A DNA stretch of 8,575 nt from Verrucomicrobiota bacterium. GTDB taxonomy: Bacteria; Verrucomicrobiota; Verrucomicrobiia; Chthoniobacterales; UBA10450. The notes under the pieces are model-generated. The model had not been told where the DNA came from. It did no database searches and was given only the letters and a program-made list of their open reading frames with translations. A program made the position numbers and the translations under genes. Shown here piece by piece: positions 1 to 5,282 of the stretch. Location: NCBI GenBank assembly GCA_003219225.1, contig QHPZ01000081.1, forward strand, positions 1 through 8,575, written 5' to 3'. Within the stretch, counting starts at the first letter, position 1; each line of letters begins with the position of its first letter.

Positions 1-2
1 CG

Positions 3-557
3 ACGACGCGCAGCTTCGTGTTGTCAAACAAACAACGCGTGCTCCTCACAGATACGGTCGGGTTTCTGCGCAAACTCCCGCACACGCTGATCGAGTCATT
101 CAAAGCGACGCTCAAGGAAGTGAGCGAAGCGGATTTGCTCATTCACATTGTCGATCTTAGCCATGCGCGCGTGGACGAGCAGATGGAAGCGGTCGATGCG
201 GTGATCAAGGAGCTCGACGCCTTCGGCAAACAGACCCTGATCGTGTTCAACAAGATCGACAAGCTGGAAAACCGCGAACTGGTAGACGCGTATCTGAAAC
301 GCTTCCCCGGCAGCGTCGCGATCTCTGCGCGCGCCGGCGAAGGTGTTAACGATCTCGTGCGCGCGTTGCAGGATGCGCTCGCCTCCTGGCGCTTGCGCTC
401 GCGCTTCCGAATTCCCGCAAGTAAAGCGGCCCTCATCGCCGAAATTTACCGGGTCGGTCACGTCCTCGAACTCAAATACGAAGGCGACCATGCGGTGATC
501 GTCGCGCACGTCCCGCCCGAGCTAGCGCAGAAGCTCGAAAGTTTCGTGCAAGGTTAG
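3..557 (+). CDS. hflX: GTPase HflX, C-terminal part (5' end outside window)
   Basis: This is the 3' part of the ribosome-associated GTPase HflX, which in studied bacteria binds the 50S subunit and splits stalled or heat-damaged ribosomes. The frame is open from base 3 and begins with TTRSFVLSN, which corresponds to the end of switch I in HflX (usually DPTTR). The G3 motif DTVGF follows at 51-65, then the HflX-typical RKLPHTLIESFKATL. The G4 motif NKID is at 249-260 and the G5-like SARAGEG at about 324-344. A roughly 65-residue C-terminal domain ends at the TAG at 555-557. The N-terminal HflX domain and the Walker A loop lie off the window, so about 184 residues are visible. A GTG at 18 is internal to the gene and should not be taken as the start. 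nth follows 135 bp downstream on the same strand, separated by a repeat element. Family assignment is very secure. Confidence 0.95.
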   Translation, partial: TTRSFVLSNKQRVLLTDTVGFLRKLPHTLIESFKATLKEVSEADLLIHIVDLSHARVDEQMEAVDAVIKELDAFGKQTLIVFNKIDKLENRELVDAYLKRFPGSVAISARAGEGVNDLVRALQDALASWRLRSRFRIPASKAALIAEIYRVGHVLELKYEGDHAVIVAHVPPELAQKLESFVQG

Positions 558-571
558 GCGATCTCGCTGTT

Positions 572-681
572 TGTCATCCCGAGCCGAGCGAGGAATCTCA
601 CAATCGAAGCACGCAGGACTCAACCGGGGCTAGTATGATCAATCAGCTTGTGGGGAATCATTCACTTCGTTCAGGATAACA
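572..681. repeat. Intergenic inverted-repeat element (GTCATCCCGAGC type)
   Basis: Between hflX and nth lies an imperfect inverted repeat. The left arm at 572-603 begins TGTCATCCCGAGCCGAGCGA. The right arm at 648-681, read on the minus strand, begins TGTTATCCTGAACGAAGTGA. Both arms continue into a GGAAT/GATTCC-like segment and end in CACAA. About 44 bp of unrelated sequence separates them. A related element with the same arm consensus lies at 3574-3672, so this is probably one copy of a dispersed family. Such TGTCAT(N)CGAGCGAAGT-type arms are common intergenic repeats in several soil phyla; that is recollection, not a search result. The function is unknown. It could be an RNA hairpin or a MITE/REP-like element. 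Confidence 0.7.
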
Positions 682-692
682 CGCAAAGAAGT

Positions 693-1361
693 ATGACCGC
701 GCGTGAGAGGACAAAAAAGCTGGTCGAGGTGTTGCCGCAGGTTTATCCGGGCGCGCACTGCGAGCTCGACTACCGCAACACGCTCGAGCTGTTCATCGCT
801 ACGATCCTCTCGGCCCAATGCACCGATAAACGTGTCAACATGGTCACGCCGGCGCTGTTCAAAAAGTATCGAACCGCGAAAGATTACGCACGCGCGCCAA
901 AGTCAGAGCTGGAGAACGCGATCAAATCGACCGGTTTTTATCGCAACAAGGCAAAGAGCATCCGCGCGGCAACATCGACAATCGCGACAAAGTTCGGCGG
1001 CAAAGTCCCTGATTCGATGGACGAGCTGCGCGAATTGCCCGGTGTGGGACGCAAGACCGCAAACGTTGTCCTAGGCAACGCATTTCGTAAAAACGAAGGC
1101 ATCGTCGTCGACACGCACGTCGCGCGTCTGTCGCAGCGGCTCGGCCTGACGAAACACACTGATGCGGAGAAAATCGAGCGCGATCTGATGAAGCTCGTCC
1201 CGCGCGAGCACTGGACGGACTGGAGTCACTGGCTGATCTGGCACGGCCGCCGCCGCTGTTACGCGCGCAAGCCGGATTGCGCCAACTGCGAGATTTTCCG
1301 GCTCTGTCCGAGCGGCAAAGTTTTCCTGCGGACCGGCGTGGCGCGAAAGGTCGACGACTAA
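693..1361 (+). CDS. nth: Endonuclease III (DNA glycosylase / AP lyase)
   Basis: A 222-residue base-excision-repair enzyme that removes oxidised pyrimidines from DNA and cleaves the resulting abasic site. The signature is complete. The helix-hairpin-helix LPGVGRKTA lies at residues 115-123 with the catalytic lysine K121. The catalytic aspartate is D140, in VVDTHVARL. The C-terminal [4Fe-4S] loop is formed by C189, C196, C199 and C205, with the canonical spacing C-x6-C-x2-C-x5-C. The early motif LFIATILSAQCTD (residues 33-45) is also typical. I chose the ATG at 693, preceded by a modest AAAGAAG. An in-frame TTG at 648 would add 15 residues encoded by the repeat element, and the family does not have these. 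Length matches the usual 210-225 residues. The gene converges with the iron permease gene, leaving only 10 bp between the stop codons. Confidence 0.96.
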   Translation: MTARERTKKLVEVLPQVYPGAHCELDYRNTLELFIATILSAQCTDKRVNMVTPALFKKYRTAKDYARAPKSELENAIKSTGFYRNKAKSIRAATSTIATKFGGKVPDSMDELRELPGVGRKTANVVLGNAFRKNEGIVVDTHVARLSQRLGLTKHTDAEKIERDLMKLVPREHWTDWSHWLIWHGRRRCYARKPDCANCEIFRLCPSGKVFLRTGVARKVDD

Positions 1362-1371
1362 ACGAGGAGAA

Positions 1372-1845
1372 TCAGCGCACCTCGGTTGGCTCAAGGTGAC
1401 GCGACGGCTGAGTGTCATCCTCCTCGGCCTTTGTGCGCAGTCGCCTGAACTGTTCCTCGAGTCTTTTCAGGTCTTCGTCGGAAAGATCCTCAAGATCGAC
1501 AAGTTCGTTTCGTGCGTTTTTCAGCGCCCGAATGACTTCGTCGAGTTTCAAATGCATCGCTTTGGCGTCGCGGTTCTGCGTGTTTTGGATGAGGAAAACC
1601 ATCAGGAAGGTGACGATGGTTGTCCCGGTATTAATGATCAGTTGCCATGTATCCGAAAAATGAAAAGTCGGACCAGTCAGGATCCAGACTAGGATAATCA
1701 GCAGCGCCCCGGCAAAAGCCCAGGCGCTTCCCAACATCACCGAAGAATGGCGGGCAAAAACACGAAAGGCGTCGCTGACCACGCAAAAGAAGTCACGCTT
1801 TTGTTCATGCTCCCTGAGCTTTTCCGTCTGAGTCACTCCCCGCAT
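1372..1845 (-). CDS. Low-affinity iron permease family small membrane protein
   Basis: A 157-residue protein of the family named after yeast low-affinity iron permease (Pfam Iron_permease). Bacterial members are short inner-membrane proteins whose transport role is not established. Two membrane helices are predicted by eye, at about residues 41-58 and 67-88. The family hallmark is present: SDTWQLIINTGTTIVTF (residues 64-80), then LMVFLIQNTQNRD (81-93). The charged C-terminal half (about 94-142) contains LDEVIRALKNARNELVDLEDLSDEDL, typical of bacterial members and probably helical or coiled coil. The ATG at 1845-1843 lacks a clear Shine-Dalgarno sequence; a GTG three codons downstream is an alternative. 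It is divergent from the arginase-like gene across a 57-bp gap in which I see no convincing promoter. The family call is secure; iron transport itself is not shown. Confidence 0.9.
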   Translation of the reverse strand: MRGVTQTEKLREHEQKRDFFCVVSDAFRVFARHSSVMLGSAWAFAGALLIILVWILTGPTFHFSDTWQLIINTGTTIVTFLMVFLIQNTQNRDAKAMHLKLDEVIRALKNARNELVDLEDLSDEDLKRLEEQFRRLRTKAEEDDTQPSRHLEPTEVR

Positions 1846-1902
1846 GTCACTTTATTTTCGCACCCGATTTGTCGCCTGCGCGCATAAGATCGACAATCGC
1901 GC

Positions 1903-2754
1903 GTGCAACCGTTGGGAATCCATCTCAATCTCGACGACGCCTGGCCGGCAAAGCCACTCGGGCTTGCCGAGGTTGACGCGCGGCAGTGGGGGCCGCAGTT
2001 ACGATTTTGTGCGTCGGCGCGATTAGTCGAAGAGTTTTACCGCCAGATCGAGGCGCAGCTCGCGCCTTTTCTCGTCTATGGCTCGGGCGACTTTCATTAT
2101 CTCACGGCGTTGTGGCTCCGGCGTGTTTCCGCACCGGTCATGGTGATTTCGTTCGATAATCACCCGGACTGGGCGATCACGCCGCCGCGCTGGGCGGCTG
2201 GCGGCTGGATCAATCGCGCGATCGAGCTGCCGCACGTCCAACGCGTGAGCGTATGGGGTTGCGGCAATTTCGAATGCTGGTGGCCGCATTCAATTTTGGG
2301 CAACCGCCACGCTGAACGCGCGGGCGAACTCGACGTACATCCCTGGGCCGACGATCGCCCGCCGAAAGATCGACAACGTCGCGGCGCGATTCTGCGCGAG
2401 AATTGGCGCGAGCATTTCGACAATTTCGCGAGCGAGCTGCGCGGTCGCGACGTTTACGTGACGATCGATCTCGATTGCCTGCGCGCCGAGGAAGCAATCA
2501 CAAATTGGGAAAACGGCCGCTTCACGATTGTCGATGTTGCGTGGGCGCTCGGGAAATTGCGCGAATCGGCGCGCATTGTGGCCGGCGACATCTGCGGCGC
2601 CTATTCACCTCCGGTGTACGCGCGGTGGAAACAACGTTTCGCCTCGGAATGGGATCACCCGAAACTCAAACTGCCCAGCCCGCATGAAATTCAAAAAATT
2701 AACTTCGCCGCGCTCGAACAACTCTGGCCGGCGTTGACCGCGCAGCACCTGTAG
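1903..2754 (+). CDS. Arginase/agmatinase-superfamily (ureohydrolase-like) protein
   Basis: A 283-residue protein with the metal-binding pattern of the ureohydrolase superfamily, whose members hydrolyse guanidino groups (arginine, agmatine, related compounds) to urea using two Mn(II) ions. GSGDFHYL (residues 60-67) corresponds to the GGDHS motif, giving H65. SFDNHPDW (83-90) corresponds to DAHxD, giving D85, H87 and D89. VYVTIDLDCL (184-193) corresponds to SxDxDxxDP, giving D189 and D191. Thus all six usual ligands appear to be present. VAGDICGAYSPP (227-238) occupies the place of the substrate-binding GxE motif but has D229. The usual loop sequences for arginase or agmatinase are absent, so the substrate is unknown. 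The start is uncertain: the frame is blocked by TAA at 1885-1887 and has no early ATG. GTG at 1903 is used here, and TTG at 1912 is possible. The stop codon lies inside the hairpin repeat at 2750-2809. Confidence 0.75.
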   Translation: MQPLGIHLNLDDAWPAKPLGLAEVDARQWGPQLRFCASARLVEEFYRQIEAQLAPFLVYGSGDFHYLTALWLRRVSAPVMVISFDNHPDWAITPPRWAAGGWINRAIELPHVQRVSVWGCGNFECWWPHSILGNRHAERAGELDVHPWADDRPPKDRQRRGAILRENWREHFDNFASELRGRDVYVTIDLDCLRAEEAITNWENGRFTIVDVAWALGKLRESARIVAGDICGAYSPPVYARWKQRFASEWDHPKLKLPSPHEIQKINFAALEQLWPALTAQHL

Positions 2755-2809
2755 CGGCGGTCTATGACCGTCGCATTAATTCGTCCGACGCTCATAGAGC
2801 GCCGCTACA
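2750..2809. repeat. Strong palindromic hairpin between convergent genes
   Basis: The left arm at 2750-2773 (beginning TGTAGCGGCGGTCTATGA) and the right arm at 2786-2809 are reverse complements over 24 bp with two mismatches, around a 12-nt AT-rich loop. The stop codon TAG of the arginase-like gene (2752-2754) is part of the left arm. The element separates two convergent genes (stops at 2754 and 2819), so it could end transcription or protect both mRNA 3' ends. Neither strand has a T-run after the stem, so it is not a standard intrinsic terminator. I believe TGTAGCGGCG(G/C)TCTATGA-type palindromes recur in Verrucomicrobiota genomes, but that needs a search. Confidence 0.8.
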
Positions 2810-2818
2810 AACAGCAGA

Positions 2819-3163
2819 TCACGTCGAGGAGACGAGCGCCACCCCGACCGTAATCAACATCGCGCCAATCGTCAGCCGCAGAGTCAATTTTTCGTGCAAC
2901 ACAACCGCAGCCGCGACGCTGATCATGATTACGCTGAGACCTTGAAACGGGTAAAGGTAACTCAGATCGAAGCGCTGGAGCAGCCCGAGGTTGAGAAGAA
3001 ATGAGATCGTCATCGTCACGATTCCGCCGGTCAGGATGAGAAGAGTCTTGCGATCACGAAATCCGGCCGTGCTCGACAAGGTCATGGCGCGCTTAAAGAA
3101 CAGCTGACCGGCCACGAACGTCGCCAGCCAAACCACGATAAGAACGAACGACCACAAGGTCAC
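2819..3163 (-). CDS. EamA/SMR-like half-transporter, second subunit
   Basis: A 114-residue, very hydrophobic protein with four predicted membrane helices at about residues 4-22, 41-63, 66-88 and 95-113. It has the half-size layout of the drug/metabolite transporter superfamily (SMR or single EamA repeat). Family-like elements are GQLFFKRAM at the end of helix 1 (residues 19-27) and LSYLYPFQGLSVIMISVAAAVVLHEKLT (helix 3 and the E-K-L turn before helix 4). The start is GTG at 3163-3161. It overlaps the stop codon of the preceding subunit as GTGA and has a strong GGAGGAA Shine-Dalgarno sequence 5 nt upstream. The frame extends further upstream (to 3277), but that stretch only shadows the first subunit's gene and is not hydrophobic. 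Together with the neighbour it probably forms a heterodimeric inner-membrane transporter like other paired half-transporters (for example ArnE/ArnF). The substrate is unknown. Confidence 0.82.
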   Translation of the reverse strand: MTLWSFVLIVVWLATFVAGQLFFKRAMTLSSTAGFRDRKTLLILTGGIVTMTISFLLNLGLLQRFDLSYLYPFQGLSVIMISVAAAVVLHEKLTLRLTIGAMLITVGVALVSST

Positions 3164-3579
3164 AGGCGTTCCTCCAGTTCGGCCGCAGGTCTGGCGACGA
3201 CGACCAGACCGATAACTACCAGGGCAATGCCGCACCAGCGTCGCGGCGAAATCGCTTCCGCGAGAATGAGCCAGCAACTAATCGGCACCAACACGTCGAC
3301 CGCACGCGAGAGCGGAAATGCAATCGAGAGAGGAATGTATTTGAGCACATAGAGCCAGATCACGAGGTCGAGCATGATGATGATGATCGCCGACCAGATA
3401 AACGGCGAGACCAGACTGGTCACGCCAGTCCACGACCATGGGTGCGAGAGATCCGCCGTCGCCGACGCGCCCACCTTGAGCAGCAATTCGTAAGCAACCA
3501 CGCAGATGACATTCAGTCCCAGCTGCAGCCAGGGGTTGAAAAAACCGGAAGGCCGAGCTCGCGTTGTCTGTTCTGTCAT
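3160..3579 (-). CDS. EamA/SMR-like half-transporter, first subunit
   Basis: A 139-residue protein with four predicted membrane helices at about residues 17-36, 57-80, 82-108 and 113-129. Helix 1 carries VVAYELLLKVG, with glutamate E31 and lysine K35 placed like the membrane-embedded glutamate and following lysine of small multidrug-resistance proteins. The helix 3-4 region, SIAFPLSRAVDVLVPISCW followed by LILAEAISPRRWCGIALVVIG, is the typical end of an EamA/SMR repeat. The protein is likely one half of an inner-membrane exporter together with the overlapping downstream gene; the substrate cannot be told. The ATG at 3579-3577 has no Shine-Dalgarno sequence and falls inside the TGTCATGTCGAGCG arm of a repeat element. 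The first few codons may therefore be repeat-derived, or the true start may be a little further in. Apart from that the frame is sound. Confidence 0.82.
   Translation of the reverse strand: MTEQTTRARPSGFFNPWLQLGLNVICVVAYELLLKVGASATADLSHPWSWTGVTSLVSPFIWSAIIIIMLDLVIWLYVLKYIPLSIAFPLSRAVDVLVPISCWLILAEAISPRRWCGIALVVIGLVVVARPAAELEERL
3169..3175 (-). promoter_or_regulatory. Shine-Dalgarno site deciding the GTG start of the second transporter subunit
   Basis: On the minus strand GGAGGAA lies 5 nt before the GTG at 3163-3161, inside the last codons of the upstream subunit. It is the clearest ribosome binding site in the window. Together with the GTGA stop/start overlap it supports translational coupling of the two transporter subunits and fixes the start of the second. 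Confidence 0.8.
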
Positions 3580-3672
3580 GTCGAGCGAAGTCGAGACATC
3601 TCTTACTCTCGCGTGCGAAGCGAGAAAAAACGAATCAAACAGTTAGGAGCCCTCCACTCCGCTCCGAATGAC
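3574..3672. repeat. Intergenic inverted-repeat element, second copy type
   Basis: The left arm at 3574-3605 begins TGTCATGTCGAGCGAAGTCG. The right arm at 3645-3672, read on the minus strand, begins GTCATTCGGAGCGGAGTGGA. The arms match imperfectly but clearly. Between them is a small perfect 6-bp hairpin (TCTCGC at 3607-3612, GCGAGA at 3620-3625). The arms share the consensus of the element at 572-681. The element fills the 124-bp gap between the GNAT gene and the transporter pair and overlaps the ATG (3579-3577) of the first transporter subunit. It is probably a dispersed non-coding repeat. Confidence 0.7.
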
Positions 3673-3703
3673 CCTGAAGAGGGCACGTTGAACGCGATTG
3701 GAT

Positions 3704-4885
3704 TCAAAGCTCGTGCGCGTTCGGGAACTTCCGCAGGACCGGATCGTGTCGCGTCGGGCCGAGAAATTTCAGGGCGAACCGGAACAGCGGGTTTAGCGAG
3801 CGGCGCGTGTGCCGGACGTAAAGATCGAGCGGCGCGATCTCGTGGCGAAGATGCAGCTTGGGATCGTAGTTGAGCGGGCCGCTGACATACCAGCGCAGCC
3901 CCTGCGCAATCGCCCAGCTGATCACGTCGCGCATCGTGTAGAAATAAAGATGCAAATCGAGCGCGACGCTGTAATCGAGCCCGAGGCATTCGTCGTAAAT
4001 CGTGTCGCCGCAGACGAGGCAAAGGCTGAACGCAATGATCCGACCTGATTGTCGCCAGACAAAGAATCGCGCCCGGTCAGGTATCTCGCGCCCGATCGCA
4101 CAGAAAAATTCTTTCGTCAGGTGCTCGAACTTCATCGGCGAGCGCTCATGCACCGCGAGGTAGAGCGGATAGACTTGATCGACATACGGCGAAATGTCGG
4201 TGAGCACCTCCATGTCGATCTTCGCCGCGCTCTCCGCTTTGCGGAATTTTCGGCGCAAACTTTTCCGGGTTACATAGCCAATCGTTTGCAGATAGTGATC
4301 GAAACTTTCGTGCTCGATTGACAACCGTGTCATCGGCATGCTCGGCACGCGCGCGAAACCAGCTTCAGTCAGAACTCCGAGCGTCGGCCGGTATTTAGCC
4401 GGGAAATCTTTGAACACAATCAGCGAAGCTCTGTTCTGCCGCGCGTAGCCCGGCAAAACATCGCGCAGCGCTTTTGCGATCCACATCTCGTCTTCCGACT
4501 CGCACGCGCCTGGCTCGCCCGCGCCCGCTGCGCACCCGACCATCAAAACCCGCATGGTCAAAAATCGCGGAAACTCTTTGCGGACAAGATCGACAATCTC
4601 GCGGATTTTCCCCGGCACGCCTTCGATCAAATTCTGCCGAACAAAAAATATCGGCTGAACCCCGCGCGCTTTTCCCAACGCGTCTTCGAGCAGTAAATAC
4701 CGATACTCAAACTCATTCGCCAGCGTCCGCTCAACGATCTCGTAGAAGCGATGGTCCTTGCATCGGCCTGCGAAGGCGCGTTTCCAGACATCGGAGCTTT
4801 GCAGGTCCGATAGCTTTAGGATTTTCGCGGTGCCTTCGGCAAAGGGAATGACGGCCTCGGCATGTTGAATCGTGCCTATCGCCAT
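3704..4885 (-). CDS. FemAB/CelD-like GNAT-family acyltransferase
   Basis: A 393-residue soluble protein resembling the GNAT subgroup called peptidogalycan biosynthesis/recognition or BioF2-like (FemAB-, CelD-related). Its members transfer acyl or aminoacyl groups, often for cell-envelope or polysaccharide products. The first half (about residues 20-180) has a degenerate acyltransferase fold with LANEFEYRYLLLED and MRVLMVGCAAGAGEPGACES. The second half (about 185-370) carries YLQTIGYVTRKSLRRKFRKA, then VYPLYLAVHERSPMKFEHLT, FFVWRQSGRIIAFSLCLVCG and DLHLYFYTMRDVISWAIAQG. This last part is the usual order in this subgroup: a lysine/arginine-rich helix, a substrate-loop helix, a beta strand with G-x-I-I-A-F, and a final helix. 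No signal peptide is seen, so it is probably cytoplasmic. The ATG at 4885-4883 lacks a clear Shine-Dalgarno sequence. It lies 73 bp downstream of the Rhs/immunity pair on the same strand; whether it is co-transcribed is unknown. Confidence 0.72.
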   Translation of the reverse strand: MAIGTIQHAEAVIPFAEGTAKILKLSDLQSSDVWKRAFAGRCKDHRFYEIVERTLANEFEYRYLLLEDALGKARGVQPIFFVRQNLIEGVPGKIREIVDLVRKEFPRFLTMRVLMVGCAAGAGEPGACESEDEMWIAKALRDVLPGYARQNRASLIVFKDFPAKYRPTLGVLTEAGFARVPSMPMTRLSIEHESFDHYLQTIGYVTRKSLRRKFRKAESAAKIDMEVLTDISPYVDQVYPLYLAVHERSPMKFEHLTKEFFCAIGREIPDRARFFVWRQSGRIIAFSLCLVCGDTIYDECLGLDYSVALDLHLYFYTMRDVISWAIAQGLRWYVSGPLNYDPKLHLRHEIAPLDLYVRHTRRSLNPLFRFALKFLGPTRHDPVLRKFPNAHEL

Positions 4886-4958
4886 TATTTACTTGGACGA
4901 CGCATGGAATATGGAGGCCGCGCTGCGGATTCGAATTTTTTCCGCGACGTCTGCAGCT

Positions 4959-5282
4959 TTATCGTCGCAGGCCTAGTGTAGCTTCATGGAGCTTTTCCGC
5001 TGTCCGGATAAGCGCGTCGATATTCTTTTGCCGACCAATTCCAAGCGATTGCGACACGTTGTCGAAGCGATCGGCACCGAGGTGATCCCTCAGGGCACGT
5101 AAGACGTTCGCATGGTCAAGCATAGCTTCCCCGTCCGTTTGCTCGGTGAAGACAAGGAGGTTGACAAGCGCCGCTTCTTCACCGCGGCAGGCTGCATCGA
5201 TTGCTTCACGATACGCGACCGTGAGCATGGCAGCCGCCGCAGTGCAAAACAGTGCGCCAGCGAATTTCCAAAGAGCGATCAC
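4959..5282 (-). CDS. Candidate immunity protein for the Rhs toxin (unrecognised family)
   Basis: A 107-residue protein I do not recognise from its sequence. The N-terminus (residues 4-24, IALWKFAGALFCTAAAAMLTV) is one hydrophobic helix, either a signal anchor or an uncleaved or cleavable signal segment. The remainder is charged and probably all-helical (for example REAIDAACRGEEAALVNLL, then HANVLRALRDHLGADRF). Only two cysteines fall outside or at the edge of hydrophobic parts (C13, C32). The GTG start at 5282-5280 overlaps the TGA of the Rhs gene as GTGA, so the two are very likely translated together. A weak AGGG lies about 11 nt upstream. The position directly behind a toxin-tipped Rhs gene is where immunity genes sit, and an exported or membrane-anchored form fits a toxin that attacks peptidoglycan. 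The role is inferred from context only. A downstream ATG (residue 19) would destroy the hydrophobic helix and is less likely. Confidence 0.65.
   Translation of the reverse strand: MIALWKFAGALFCTAAAAMLTVAYREAIDAACRGEEAALVNLLVFTEQTDGEAMLDHANVLRALRDHLGADRFDNVSQSLGIGRQKNIDALIRTAEKLHEATLGLRR

Noticed and set aside
648..692. TTG at 648 as the nth start, adding 15 residues
   Set aside because: The added residues are encoded by the right arm of the inverted-repeat element and have no counterpart in endonuclease III. The ATG at 693 gives the usual length.
1846..1902. Divergent promoters between the iron permease and arginase-like genes
   Set aside because: TTGTCG-like and TAAGAT-like hexamers exist on either strand, but spacing does not fit a standard sigma-70 promoter.
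2750..2809. Intrinsic (Rho-independent) terminator
   Set aside because: The stem is strong, but no T-run follows it on either strand, so I list it as a palindromic repeat instead.
3161..3277. Longer start of the second half-transporter subunit at 3277
   Set aside because: The extra 38 residues are an out-of-frame shadow of the first subunit. The GTG at 3163 has GGAGGAA and a stop/start overlap.
3442..4022. Open frames of about 140 codons on both strands overlapping the transporter and GNAT genes (3442-3873 plus, 3603-4022 minus)
   Set aside because: They overlap well-supported genes, have arginine-rich low-complexity composition, run through the repeat element, and match no family.
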